The notes: generated by a model from the sequence alone, not told the origin. 64,000 bases of DNA from an uncultured Pirellulaceae bacterium (GCA_905480235.1 CAJQPP010000031.1:124001-188000), one strand, 5' to 3'; shown: positions 54,177 through 63,602, counted from the first letter of the stretch. Made by a program: numbers and translations.

Positions 54177-55301
54177 ATGTCCTCGATTCGATTCGTCATG
54201 ATCGGCGGCTTCCTTGGAGCCGGCAAGACCACCACGATTGGCCGTTTGGCCGAAGAGTATCGAAACCGCGGGCTCAGCGTGGGAATCGTTACCAACGACC
54301 AAGCCGATGATTTGGTAGATACGCTGACCCTGCGCGAGATGGGCAATGCGGTAGGCGAAGTCGCCGGTGCGTGTTTCTGTTGCAACTTTGATGAACTCGC
54401 CAACACCATCGCCGATCTAGGTGAAAAACACCAACCCGATATCGTGATCGCGGAACCGGTTGGCAGCTGCACGGATTTGGTGGCAACGGTCATCCAACCT
54501 CTCGTGCATCTATACGACCAGCAATATGAGATTGCACCCTATGGTGTGATCTTGAAGCCCTCGCATGGCAAAAAAATATTGAGCGGCCAAAAGAACGGCG
54601 GCTTCTCACCCAAGGCTGCCTACATCTTTCGTAAACAACTGGAAGAGGCCGACTTCATTATCCTCAATCACATCGATCGGTTATCAGAGGAGGAAGTCAC
54701 TGAGCTGGTATCGCTTCTGGAAAAATCACATCCAGAAATTCCGGTGCTCAAAATATCAGCCCGAGAAGGGCAGGGCATCAATGAATTGATCGAGATGTTT
54801 GATAAGTCAGGAGAATTTGGACATCGAATTTTGGAGCTCGATTACGATGTCTACGCGGAAGGCGAAGCTGAACTTGGTTGGTTGAACTGCAGTTTCGTCG
54901 CTTCTTCCGAAACCCCATTTTCTTTGGACGACGTTCTGGTCAGCATCGTTGACGGGCTGAAGATCCGGTTCGCGGAAATCGGCGGCGAAACAGCACACCT
55001 CAAAGCCATCGGACTGTGGGAAGGATTTCACGGGGTCGCGAACCTGGTTAGTAGCGACTCAGCCACTGAATTATCATTACCGTCGGACTGCCAAACACAG
55101 AAAGCGGAAATTGTGGTCAATGCTCGAGTCGCTATCGCACCGGAAATACTCGACCAACAGGTGCGAAAGGCGATCGCCCAGACATCCCAGAAATTTGGCC
55201 TGGAATGTGAAATGCGGAAAAGTCAAAGTTTCCGACCGGGACGCCCTGTGCCAACGCATCGTTATGACCGAGATGGCAATCCGCGCACGGCAAGTCCATA
55301 A
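54177..55301 (+). CDS. G3E-family GTPase / COG0523 metallochaperone (CobW/ZagA-like)
   Basis: 374 residues. Walker A 'GAGKTTT' follows 'FVMIGGFL'; the nearby 'GACFCCNFDELAN' holds the CxCC zinc/metal site of COG0523 proteins; 'VIAEPVGSCTDL' and the 'LNHIDRL' guanine-recognition motif complete the GTPase. The second half is the CobW C-terminal-type domain. These proteins move Zn2+ or Co2+ to client enzymes under GTP control. Adjacent to the BshB1-like zinc deacetylase, which may be its client. The stop codon at 55299-55301 touches the terminator hairpin of the opposite gene. Confidence 0.92.
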   Translation: MSSIRFVMIGGFLGAGKTTTIGRLAEEYRNRGLSVGIVTNDQADDLVDTLTLREMGNAVGEVAGACFCCNFDELANTIADLGEKHQPDIVIAEPVGSCTDLVATVIQPLVHLYDQQYEIAPYGVILKPSHGKKILSGQKNGGFSPKAAYIFRKQLEEADFIILNHIDRLSEEEVTELVSLLEKSHPEIPVLKISAREGQGINELIEMFDKSGEFGHRILELDYDVYAEGEAELGWLNCSFVASSETPFSLDDVLVSIVDGLKIRFAEIGGETAHLKAIGLWEGFHGVANLVSSDSATELSLPSDCQTQKAEIVVNARVAIAPEILDQQVRKAIAQTSQKFGLECEMRKSQSFRPGRPVPTHRYDRDGNPRTASP

Positions 55302-55326
55302 AAAAGGCCGGCGTGAAACGCCGGCC
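55300..55326 (-). terminator. Rho-independent terminator of the SPOR-like gene
   Basis: GGCCGGCGT (55306-55314), loop GAA, ACGCCGGCC (55318-55326). On the minus strand it is followed by six T residues (55300-55305), so it ends the gene at 55362-56504. On the plus strand no T-tract follows, but the hairpin may also slow transcription from the GTPase gene. Confidence 0.85.
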
Positions 55327-55361
55327 CTGATGACTCTATTTAAGCGATAACCGTTCATCGT

Positions 55362-56504
55362 CTAGCGACGAAGGATACCGCCCAAGCGGCTGGTCCTCGG
55401 ATTTAATTTGGGAACGAGAACCGGCATCGGCTGCACGTCAAATTTGATATCGTAGTCCTTGAACGCACTCATCGTGCGGGGACGCATGGCTGTGCCGTGA
55501 CCAAAGCTCTCACTCACACCTTTATATTGTTGAATCACTTCAGCAACCTCAGGATTCAAAACATCCTTGCCGGAATCGTTCTTCCTGGTTGCCCACTCGT
55601 AACCACCAACGCATACATAGCTTTCGTTGCGGTCATGGAATTCATAAGCTTCAACGCCTTTTTTTCGTAAAGCGCGACACAGGACGTTCGCTTTATATGC
55701 CGCATCCACCAACTTGCTATCCTCGTCGACTTTGCCGCGATTTACGTCTGTTTCTCGGCGTGCTTCGTCGATTCGTTGCACAGTGACATTCCATTCCTGC
55801 TCTCCACCAAACGTGGCCACTCTTACCGAATACTGACCCGGACATTTCAGCAGCCCGTACTTAACACCCTTGTTCATCTTTTCCACAACCTTGTCGATGT
55901 TGCGTGCTTTGAAATAATCAGGCGGCAGGATTGGGTTGGGCATCAAAAATGCGGCCGCCAAGGGTCCACGTTCGCCAGCACGGTGCTGTTGCTCAAGCGA
56001 CTGATGCGTCTCTGCATATTCGCTATTCATCATCGATCGTGGCTGGATGGTTTTTAATTTACCAAGAACTTTTTTTGCGTTGTAATCTTCAACGGTGGCA
56101 AAATCACCGACGACGACTGCGACTTGTTCGTTGTATTCACCCGACTTGGCTTTCCAGTTAGTGCGTTTGGGCAAACCAACTTCTTCCGCAGGAATGGCCC
56201 AACCAGAGCCCTGCACCTTCTCGGAATGATTAAATTGATGGCGATAGACATAGGCGTTCATCCCATGATCGTTCCTCAGTTCGTTGCTCAACTGAATGGC
56301 CTGCTGCAAACCCTGTTCACCATTAAATGACGCGCACATAATTAGCCAAGGACCCGCCGTTTGGGTTAATTCAAGGCTCTGGGAAGTCGCTGCGGTAGAA
56401 GCCCGACGCTTAAAAGGCATTTTTAATTGAGCTTCGGCGATGGTGGCCAACGTGGTGCACGTGACCAACACTATCGCGATTACCCATTGTTTATGATCCA
56501 ACAT
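55362..56504 (-). CDS. Exported protein with two SPOR-like modules
   Basis: 380 residues from ATG 56504, with GGAGAA 4 bp upstream; the TTG before it is not needed. Signal peptide 'VIAIVLVTCTTLATIAEAQ'. Two related modules follow: 'GPWLIMCASFNGEQGLQQAIQLSNELRNDHGMNAYVYR...VAVVVGDF' (about 52-150) and 'GQYSVRVATFGGEQEW...ANVLCRALRKKGVEAYEFHDRNESYVCVGGY' (about 225-320). Each has the strand-helix-strand order of SPOR domains, which bind denuded peptidoglycan, but similarity is weak. The end is Pro/Arg-rich ('PRTSRLGGILRR'). A role at the envelope is inferred. Conserved planctomycete family by appearance. Confidence 0.8.
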   Translation of the reverse strand: MLDHKQWVIAIVLVTCTTLATIAEAQLKMPFKRRASTAATSQSLELTQTAGPWLIMCASFNGEQGLQQAIQLSNELRNDHGMNAYVYRHQFNHSEKVQGSGWAIPAEEVGLPKRTNWKAKSGEYNEQVAVVVGDFATVEDYNAKKVLGKLKTIQPRSMMNSEYAETHQSLEQQHRAGERGPLAAAFLMPNPILPPDYFKARNIDKVVEKMNKGVKYGLLKCPGQYSVRVATFGGEQEWNVTVQRIDEARRETDVNRGKVDEDSKLVDAAYKANVLCRALRKKGVEAYEFHDRNESYVCVGGYEWATRKNDSGKDVLNPEVAEVIQQYKGVSESFGHGTAMRPRTMSAFKDYDIKFDVQPMPVLVPKLNPRTSRLGGILRR

Positions 56505-56738
56505 CAAATTCTCCTATGCGTGGTAACTGTCCGTAAAAAACGAACAGGAGGCCCGTTTTCGTTGATCGAGAGGGCCAGAAAGTAGCAAAACCGGCAAACC
56601 GACTCCAGACCGATCAGCCAAACACCGTTTCAGGGTGGTTTACCATTCATTGCTCACAAGGGGGTTGAATCCCACCCTAATCCGCTTATGCTGATGTAAG
56701 CGGATGTTTTTCTGCAATGGCAGTATCCGCCACTTAGC

Positions 56739-57965
56739 GTGAACGATTCAGCGCTTCAAACCCGCTCGAATTCGGACGCTGCTATCACCGAACGACAGGG
56801 CCCAGAATCGGATCCCACCATGCAATACTCATTTCGACTTGCGGAACTCTTGGGGCACGTACCCGATCCGCGAAAACGTCCAGGTACTATCAAAGCCATC
56901 GTGGAGTACACCGGCTTGGATCGCCATCAAGTGGCGGCTTTGCTTAAAAATGAGGTTAAGTACATCCCGCTGAAAGCACTCTCTCGGCTGTGCGATTACT
57001 TAATCGAACATGGCCACGCTACGGCGGATCAATTACCGGGTGCGTTGTTTGCAGTGGAACCCGAAAATTTCTGGGACATGCTGGCACGAAGACGGCGACT
57101 GGTGATGTGCTTAGGCGTCCGCCGCGATATTGAAAATCGCAATCCTGACACCGCTTATGTAGTCGCATCGGATTCCGTGCTGGCAGGCGAAATCCTCAAC
57201 GGTGTTACCACTCTCGGTGGAACCGCGAAATTAAAAAAAGTAGGCGATGTCGATGTGCCGGTCACGGGTAATTTTTCACAACCCGAACACTTAAAACAAA
57301 TGTTGGTCTGGAGCCCGGGGCAAACGACCGAAGCGGAACTGAAATCCCAATCGGATCAAAGCTATCGCGTTTTCTCGGATTCGTCGGGGGATAAAGCTCT
57401 GGTTTGCCTGGGAAGCACCAAAAGTAATCCCGTCGTAGAAATCGTTATGGCGAACGCCTTTGGCTGCGAGCCTTTTGTTTCCGAAGACAATGTCGCGACA
57501 CCGAACGATCGTTCCTGCCCTGTCTTTTTCCGTTACCGTGATACTGACCCGCACCCAGCCTCGTGTATCGGTGGCCTAACGCTATCGCAACAAAAAGAAA
57601 AACTGGAACCGGGCATTTATTACGAATCCGCTAATGGTAAATGGGTGCAAGCAAATATGGGTAAAAGGTCCCAGCATGTGGCGATGGTTTTTTACATTTA
57701 CCGCGAATCGCAGGGCCGTCTAGAAATGGCACTGGGAGGATTCTCGGGCCGCGCGACCCGCCTGCTGGCACGTGCCTTGGCAACACGGGCGGAAGATTTT
57801 TGGCCCCCAACCTATCAAGGCCAGGGCCTCGCTGTGGGAGCCTACCTTGTGGAATTCAATGTTGGGAGTGAAAAGGAAGATGACATCCTGAGAACCGATT
57901 TAGTCGCTACCACCAAGGTAGTGCCCATACCTGAGGAAGCACTGGCCCGCCGATTGGGCAACTGA
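56739..57965 (+). CDS. HTH (Cro/CI-like) protein with unknown C-terminal domain
   Basis: 408 residues from GTG 56739; ATG 56820 is a possible shorter start. Residues about 30-95 form a lambda-repressor-type helix-turn-helix ('TIKAIVEYTGLDRHQVAALLKNEVKYIPLKALSRLCDYLI'). The remaining 310 residues are a mixed alpha/beta domain with 'VMCLGVRRDIENRNPDTAYVVASDSVLAGEILNGV' and 'ALVCLGSTKSNPVVEIVMANAFG', which looks like a ligand- or nucleotide-binding Rossmann-like fold but matches no family I know. No membrane segment. A transcriptional regulator is inferred from the HTH; targets unknown. It has its own terminator. Confidence 0.82.
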   Translation: MNDSALQTRSNSDAAITERQGPESDPTMQYSFRLAELLGHVPDPRKRPGTIKAIVEYTGLDRHQVAALLKNEVKYIPLKALSRLCDYLIEHGHATADQLPGALFAVEPENFWDMLARRRRLVMCLGVRRDIENRNPDTAYVVASDSVLAGEILNGVTTLGGTAKLKKVGDVDVPVTGNFSQPEHLKQMLVWSPGQTTEAELKSQSDQSYRVFSDSSGDKALVCLGSTKSNPVVEIVMANAFGCEPFVSEDNVATPNDRSCPVFFRYRDTDPHPASCIGGLTLSQQKEKLEPGIYYESANGKWVQANMGKRSQHVAMVFYIYRESQGRLEMALGGFSGRATRLLARALATRAEDFWPPTYQGQGLAVGAYLVEFNVGSEKEDDILRTDLVATTKVVPIPEEALARRLGN

Positions 57966-57997
57966 CGCTTTCCAATTCGCTGAAACACGCTCTCACA

Positions 57998-58026
57998 AAC
58001 CCGGCCAAAAAGTGCCGGGTTTTTTT
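57998..58026 (+). terminator. Rho-independent terminator of the HTH gene
   Basis: AACCCGGC (57998-58005), 8-base loop, GCCGGGTT (58014-58021), then a T run. It lies 32 bp after the stop codon. Confidence 0.9.
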
Positions 58027-58274
58027 GTTTCCACCGGCGTCGTGCTGCCGAGCAAATTGACTTGGTAGCGTGATTTCGCATGCAATTTGGTTCATTGGTG
58101 CGGTTTATCCCGCCTCGGTGACTGTCTCTGCGAGGATTCGCGAGCGATCCATATTCTGCATTAACGCATCCGGGTAAGTCGGCCGATACACCCCTTATCC
58201 CGCGTCTCACAAACCGTGACGGACTGATTTTTTTTCGCTGGCATGTCCAGCCCACAAAAGAGCAAGCAATTTAT

Positions 58275-58598
58275 ATGGCTGGTGAAGTAAGCATCGTAGC
58301 GATCGTGAAAGACGAAGAGCGTTACGTTTTCATGTATGACGACGATAGCCGCGCCGAAACACTTCGCATGCTGGGCCGTTATGCTTCCGACCCAGAACTG
58401 AGTTTCACCTGGTACGACGCGGCTGTACTCAGCCAAAAGATCCGCAAGTCGCAGCCTTCCATCACCTGCGAGGCAGTCATGCCAGAGGCGTTCGACCGTC
58501 ACGGGTTCCCTGTATCGGATACCGATGCTCCTCCTTTCCCTGATCTTGATTTCCCCAGCCACGACGACATGTGGATCGGGGACGACCCCATCGGGTAA
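58275..58598 (+). CDS. Conserved small acidic protein upstream of xerC
   Basis: 107 residues: 'VSIVAIVKDEERYVFMYDDDSRAETLRMLGRYASD' continuing 'LSFTWYDAAVLSQKIRK', then a Pro/Asp-rich acidic end. The beta-rich start and following helix suggest a small soluble domain. No signal, no membrane helix, no known family; it has the look of a conserved planctomycete hypothetical. It ends 23 bp before the xerC start, on the same strand, so the two are probably co-transcribed. The ribosome binding site is weak. Confidence 0.7.
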   Translation: MAGEVSIVAIVKDEERYVFMYDDDSRAETLRMLGRYASDPELSFTWYDAAVLSQKIRKSQPSITCEAVMPEAFDRHGFPVSDTDAPPFPDLDFPSHDDMWIGDDPIG

Positions 58599-58621
58599 CT
58601 CACTTTTCTAGCGAATCGCAC

Positions 58622-59530
58622 ATGCAGCAAGCTATCGAAAGATTTCTCCGGTATCTGCGAGTCGAGCGGAACGCCTCCGCGTTGACGATCAAGTCATACG
58701 GCGAGGACTTAGAGACGCTGGCAGAATACCTGCAAGAAGTTCACGGCCGCCTACCCGTACCCGATGAAATCACGCCCCTACAGTTAAGAGACTTTGTCGG
58801 GGCATTGCACGAGGCCGGTTACGCACCGACATCCATCGCACGGAAACTTGCCTCGCTTCGCAGCTTCTATCGATTTGCCCAGCGCGAGGGTCTCGCCGAG
58901 ACGAATCCCGCCAAACCTTTGCGGAATCCACGGCGGCAAAGAAAACTACCTCATTTCCTGACAACCACGGAGATTGGTAAACTCCTCAGTGCGCCTCCCA
59001 CAGATGTTCCCTTAGGGCTTCGCGATCGTGCCATTTTAGAAACGATGTATTCGGCAGGTCTGCGGGTTAGCGAACTCGTGGGCATCAATGACGGCGATCT
59101 GGATATGGACCAAGGATTGGTGCGGGTGCGTGGAAAAGGCAAGCGGGAGCGTCTCGCTCCATTAGGACGTTACGCGATTCGGGCCCTAAAACGCTGGCTT
59201 AAAGTTCGCACGCTGGCGCGGCCCCATCAACAGGCTCATACAGCACCCGTTTTTGTCAACAAATTTGGGAACCGCATTACCACCCGCAGCATTGGTCGCA
59301 TGCTGGAAAAGTACCTCAAGCTGACTGGCTTGGATTTACGAACATCTCCGCACACATTGCGGCACAGCTTTGCCACCCATTTGTTAGATAGCGGTGCGGA
59401 TATTCGAAGCGTGCAAGAATTGCTGGGGCACAAAAGCCTGATCACCACCCAGATCTACACGCATGTCAGCACCAAAGGACTCCGGGAGGCTTATCAAAAG
59501 GCTCATCCACGAGCGCAAGCAAACCGCTGA
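58622..59530 (+). CDS. xerC: Tyrosine recombinase XerC/XerD
   Basis: 302 residues from ATG 58622, the usual Xer length. SAM-like N-terminal domain about 1-88 ('LRYLRVERNASALTIKSYGEDL'), catalytic domain about 108-302. All active-site residues are present: Arg148 ('AGLRVSELVG'), Lys172 ('GKGKRERL'), His244 and Arg247 ('HTLRHSFATHLL'), His270 ('LLGHKS') and Tyr279 ('QIYTHV'). Resolves chromosome dimers at dif with a partner recombinase. The N-terminal sequence looks XerC-like, but XerD cannot be excluded. No att repeats, tRNA or phage genes surround it, which argues for a housekeeping Xer, not an integrase. Confidence 0.95.
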   Translation: MQQAIERFLRYLRVERNASALTIKSYGEDLETLAEYLQEVHGRLPVPDEITPLQLRDFVGALHEAGYAPTSIARKLASLRSFYRFAQREGLAETNPAKPLRNPRRQRKLPHFLTTTEIGKLLSAPPTDVPLGLRDRAILETMYSAGLRVSELVGINDGDLDMDQGLVRVRGKGKRERLAPLGRYAIRALKRWLKVRTLARPHQQAHTAPVFVNKFGNRITTRSIGRMLEKYLKLTGLDLRTSPHTLRHSFATHLLDSGADIRSVQELLGHKSLITTQIYTHVSTKGLREAYQKAHPRAQANR

Positions 59531-59621
59531 GGCAAAATCTTCGAAGGAATCATTTCCGTTCCTAAACGGCCAGATCCACATGAGGCCATAAAATCCGCTC
59601 TCACAATAGCCGCTCACGCGC

Positions 59622-60656
59622 CTATTCTTTTGATTCGTTCTGCGACTCCAACCTGCCGGCCAGAGCGTCTGCTACCAATTCGGGAACGCCAGTCTGTCGA
59701 CGATTCAATTCGGCTACAAACTCCTGTCCCGTCAAAATAATCTTGCCTTGGGAATCGATCAACCAGAAGGATGGTACGGAACGAATTCCGTATTCGAAAA
59801 GTATTTCCTGATCCCATTTCCCTAAATTGATACAAGGCCACGTGACTGCGTTCTCTTCGTTGAATTTTTTGACGGCTTCTAAATCCTCATCCAACGTGAC
59901 GGTCACAACCTGAACCGTTCCAGCCGCTTCGGTGGAATCTAACAACTCTTTGAGAGACGCTGTGGTGATCTTGAATGCGGGATTCGAGGTTATTCCAAAA
60001 ACCAGCAAGACGGGTTGATCGCGGATATCCGATAATTTGACTTCAGTACCATCCAGAGATTTACCGGTTACTTCGGGAACCGTCTCGCCGACTGTTAACA
60101 ACCTCATGACATCCAATGGCATGTTGGAAAAATCTAGTTCGTCGACCTCTCCTACCTCAAATTGTCCATAAGATTGCACGAGCCAACGCTTCCCATCGGC
60201 CTTGGTTTGTGCCGAAATTTTCATTTCGTATTGCCCTTGCGGCACATCGTAAAGCACAAACTTTCCTGCCTCGCGAATTTGAAATTGTTTCTGAAACCGT
60301 TCGTCGAGAAGGGTCTGATTTTTTGCTTTGAGTGCCGCACCAATTTTGGTTTCATAAAAGTCGGCCAACCAAGCCTGCCGCTCGGCTACCTTCATTGTGG
60401 GCCAGTCCGTCGGCAGTTCGATTTGTTGCAATTTGACCAATTGAGTTATCTGGCCTTCCATCGTCTGCCAATCGACTTCATTGATGATATTCGATTGCAA
60501 CTTCAGGCTGCCACGAATACTCGCCGTCTTGGGTTCACCCGTCTGCTCCGTTCCAGGCGCCGGCGAATTTTTCTGAGGGCTCGCCGAGCTTTCACCGGCA
60601 CAAAATAACGAGCTGATCGAGACGATGATGAGAAAGGTAAATCGTTTGCTTTTCAT
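59622..60656 (-). CDS. Exported thioredoxin-fold (TlpA/AhpC-like) protein without redox cysteines
   Basis: 344 residues; signal peptide about 5-24 ('FTFLIIVSISSLFCAGESSA'). An N-terminal helical-beta part with a carboxypeptidase-regulatory-like bit ('GKFVLYDVPQGQYEMKISAQ') comes first; the thioredoxin-like domain is at about 195-340 ('PVLLVFGITSNPAFKITTASL', 'VQVVTVTLDED', 'VPSFWLIDSQGKIILTG'). Where a CxxC should follow the first strand, the sequence is TSNPA, so no dithiol chemistry is possible there. The cis-Pro of 'SVPSFW' is kept. A binding or structural role is inferred. Transcribed alone, downstream of the PQQ gene. Confidence 0.85.
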   Translation of the reverse strand: MKSKRFTFLIIVSISSLFCAGESSASPQKNSPAPGTEQTGEPKTASIRGSLKLQSNIINEVDWQTMEGQITQLVKLQQIELPTDWPTMKVAERQAWLADFYETKIGAALKAKNQTLLDERFQKQFQIREAGKFVLYDVPQGQYEMKISAQTKADGKRWLVQSYGQFEVGEVDELDFSNMPLDVMRLLTVGETVPEVTGKSLDGTEVKLSDIRDQPVLLVFGITSNPAFKITTASLKELLDSTEAAGTVQVVTVTLDEDLEAVKKFNEENAVTWPCINLGKWDQEILFEYGIRSVPSFWLIDSQGKIILTGQEFVAELNRRQTGVPELVADALAGRLESQNESKE

Positions 60657-60873
60657 TGGAATTCAAATAAAACGCATTTCGATGGAATGCGAATTTGGAA
60701 AAATGCAATTTTGTAAAACGCAAAAAGAGGCCGGACACCGTCCAACAGGCAAGCCTAGTCAGTGCCCCGCGCGCGGTCAAACCGGCAAACCGTACCTTCT
60801 AGTTTCACACAATTTGTCAAAAAACACGTCAGCCAACGATTTACCGACAAATTTCAACAAAGCCCAAAAATAT

Positions 60874-62184
60874 TTATTTGGCCAGGCTAATACACTTCAG
60901 TTCTTTGTCATTTCTCACGAAAATACAGCGGTTTGCAAAAGCAGGGTGAGACCAACAAACGCCGTTCCTCTGTCGCAACTGCTCGGTCGTGGGCTCAATA
61001 ATTTTCGCGCGGCTCAATTCCTTGAATCCTGCCGGTGAAAGTTCCCGTAATATCAGCTCGCCGCGTTCGTTAAACATCCATGTCAGGTCACCGTTTTGGA
61101 CAAAGTGAACGGTGCTCCAGCGTGATTTAGGGACCGCCGTGGGATCGTCCCACACGCGAGAGCCGTCGGCGGCCCGAAGACAACGAAACTCGCCGTAACT
61201 ATCAACCCCGTAAATATGCTCTCCCAACCACAACGGTGTGCTAATGATGGAATGCAGCGCTTGGGTTCTTCGCTCATTGGGGCCCACAGCTCGCCATACT
61301 TCTGCCACACTCATTTCCTGAGAGTCCATCTCCAACATCAATGCGCCGTCATAGAACGAAGTAAAAAATAGCCGGTTGCCTTGGACTAACGGCGTGGCAA
61401 CACCAATGGGCATGCGGGAGGGCGGAAAAGGATACCGCCACCACGTCTCACCCGTTACCGGGTTCAGTCCCGCCACACTGTCTCCGGTCCAGCAAACGAC
61501 GATATCCTTGCCATTTTGCTGCGTGATAATCGGACTGGCATATTGGGCTCGATCTTCCAAGGCTCGCCAAACCTCTTTCCCGCTGGATTTATCCAAGCCA
61601 ACGATGCATGCGCCATCCGCCCCGCCAATGTGCAAAATTACGACGTCGTCATAAATCAATGGCGATCCCGCGATTCCCCAAATTGGCATGCGTTTCGATT
61701 TCGAAATACCGTATTCCTTATCGAGGTCTCGTTGCCAAATTACTTTGCCGTTTTTCGCATCGAAACAAAAGGCGTGGCCCATCGTTCCCAACGTGTATGC
61801 CACATCATCCTCGATGGTCACCGAAGCTCGGGGACCCGCACCGTACCCAACATTGGCATAATCAGCTTCGTATTCATGCTGCCAAACAGGAGCTCCTGTG
61901 CTGGCATCAAAACAGAGAACACGCTCGGTTTGACGATCGTCAGTTACTCTACGATCCATAAGATAAACACGCCCATCGGCAACCGTCGGACCACTGTAGC
62001 CAGCCGAGACCGGTTGGGTCCAAAGCGTCTTTAAGGAGGCATCATCGAACTCGGTAAGCACTTCGGTTTCCTGCCAAACCCCATCTCTTTGATTGCCGCG
62101 CCATTGCGACCAATCCTGATCGGCTTGCCAGCAAAGGCACGTTGAAATCAGCATCCAAACAGGGGCGGAGTTAAGTAAAAACAT
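60874..62184 (-). CDS. Secreted PQQ-like beta-propeller protein
   Basis: 436 residues from ATG 62184 (GGAAAGG 7 bp upstream). Signal peptide 'LLNSAPVWMLISTCLCWQ', then 'DWSQWRGNQRDGVWQETEVL', the typical start of planctomycete PQQ-repeat proteins. Eight-bladed-type propeller phrases: 'DRQTERVLCFDASTGAPVWQHEYE', 'AFCFDAKNGKVIWQRDLD', 'CIVGLDKSSGKEVWRALED', 'VAGLNPVTGETWWRYPFPP' and 'EFRCLRAADGSRVWDDP'. PQQ cofactor residues are not evident, so enzymatic activity is doubtful; such proteins may be scaffolds or sugar-binding. Transcribed alone. Confidence 0.9.
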   Translation of the reverse strand: MFLLNSAPVWMLISTCLCWQADQDWSQWRGNQRDGVWQETEVLTEFDDASLKTLWTQPVSAGYSGPTVADGRVYLMDRRVTDDRQTERVLCFDASTGAPVWQHEYEADYANVGYGAGPRASVTIEDDVAYTLGTMGHAFCFDAKNGKVIWQRDLDKEYGISKSKRMPIWGIAGSPLIYDDVVILHIGGADGACIVGLDKSSGKEVWRALEDRAQYASPIITQQNGKDIVVCWTGDSVAGLNPVTGETWWRYPFPPSRMPIGVATPLVQGNRLFFTSFYDGALMLEMDSQEMSVAEVWRAVGPNERRTQALHSIISTPLWLGEHIYGVDSYGEFRCLRAADGSRVWDDPTAVPKSRWSTVHFVQNGDLTWMFNERGELILRELSPAGFKELSRAKIIEPTTEQLRQRNGVCWSHPAFANRCIFVRNDKELKCISLAK

Positions 62185-62288
62185 GAGTAGCCTTTCCAAA
62201 TATGAAATACGACGCGACAAAACAACTACCGCAGGTCAGTAAGGGTTACCGCGTTGGCAAAAGAACATGGGGGTAAACGCGCCTCTAC

Positions 62289-63602
62289 CTAGGTAGCCGC
62301 ATCTTCTTTCAATCGTGACAATCGATCATGTAACGCAGGCAATTGCAAATCGCCACAGGCCCCGGGCGAAACCCTCGCTTGCAAACTCGATAACGCATCC
62401 CGTTTCGATAAATCACTTTCCGCTAACGGGCTTCGATAGGCCTCGCGGAACGGCATACCCTCCTGAGTCACACGCTCGATGGCAATATCCGTGGAATACA
62501 GAATTGGATCGATTGCTTTCGCCATCGCCTGCTTGTTCATGGTCATATGCTTCACCAAATCAACGGATAACTCCAGGGCCGGCAGTGACGATGAAAAGGC
62601 CCGTATGACCGGCGGTTTAGTCAGTTGCAAATCGCGTTGATAACCTGACGGAAGTGACAACAGAGCCTGCAATTCCCCGATGGCGCCCTGCACGACTGCA
62701 TGTTGGGCACGTGCCAACTCCACGAAATCTGGATTCGACTTATTCGGCATGATCGACGAACCGGTCACAAACTCATCAGACAGGGTAACAAATGCGAATT
62801 CCTGGCTCGTATAAAGGCTCAAGTCCCAACACAAACGACGTAATTCCAGCGTTCCCTGAGCTAACGTCGACAGGCACTGCAATTCAAAACGCCCGCGACT
62901 GTTTTGCACATACATTGGGTTTTGTTGCAACCGGGAAAAGCCCAATTCGTCAGCGACCTTTTCCCGATCCAACGGCAGGTTTACCCCATAACCGGCAGCG
63001 GTTCCCAAAGGACAGCAATCGATCCAGTTTCCGGTCATGGAGGACAATTCTGCAATATCGATAAACGACTCGGCGAAACTCGCCATCCACAAGCCGACCG
63101 ACGACGGTACGGCTCGCTGCAGATGGGTGTACCCAGGCATCGGCGTCATTGCATCGGCGTCTGCACGGTGCAGGCAAACCGCTGCCAAGGCTTGGCAAGC
63201 ATGATCCAAGCGATGCATTTGGTCACGCAAGTACATGCGCATGGCTACCTGCACCTGGTCATTTCGGCTACGCCCCGTATGCACTTTCTGCCCCACCGAT
63301 CCGAGTTTTTCCGTTAACCAAAACTCGATTGCCGAGTGCCCATCCTCAAACGGCGGGCCCAAATGATACTCGGAGGATTGAAACTGTTTGCTTAGTTCAT
63401 TCAGCGCATCCCGAATTGCTTTCAATTCCTGAGCATCCAGAACACCGATGGATTCCAAACCGCCGGCGTGTGCAAACGTTGCCAGGATGTCATAAAGGAA
63501 TATCTCAGCATCTAAGACCACATCGTTACCCGACATGAACTGCTGAATTCGCTGGTGGGTCGGCGTCGATGGTTCCGATTTCGACCAGAGGTATTGGGTC
63601 AT
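62289..63602 (-). CDS. argH: Argininosuccinate lyase
   Basis: 437 residues from ATG 63602. Cytosolic enzyme that splits argininosuccinate into arginine and fumarate, last step of arginine synthesis. The family signature 'GSSIMPNKSNPDFVELAR' with the catalytic Ser loop is intact, as are 'HTGRSRNDQVQVAMRMYLRD' and 'GYTHLQRAVPSSVGLWMASF'. Length is normal. The ATG overlaps the TGA of argC (ATGA, 63599-63602), so the two are translationally coupled. Confidence 0.96.
   Translation of the reverse strand: MTQYLWSKSEPSTPTHQRIQQFMSGNDVVLDAEIFLYDILATFAHAGGLESIGVLDAQELKAIRDALNELSKQFQSSEYHLGPPFEDGHSAIEFWLTEKLGSVGQKVHTGRSRNDQVQVAMRMYLRDQMHRLDHACQALAAVCLHRADADAMTPMPGYTHLQRAVPSSVGLWMASFAESFIDIAELSSMTGNWIDCCPLGTAAGYGVNLPLDREKVADELGFSRLQQNPMYVQNSRGRFELQCLSTLAQGTLELRRLCWDLSLYTSQEFAFVTLSDEFVTGSSIMPNKSNPDFVELARAQHAVVQGAIGELQALLSLPSGYQRDLQLTKPPVIRAFSSSLPALELSVDLVKHMTMNKQAMAKAIDPILYSTDIAIERVTQEGMPFREAYRSPLAESDLSKRDALSSLQARVSPGACGDLQLPALHDRLSRLKEDAAT

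Noticed and set aside
58622-59530. Tyrosine recombinase considered as an integrase of a mobile element
   Set aside because: Length, motifs and lack of tRNA, attachment repeats or phage genes fit a housekeeping Xer protein.
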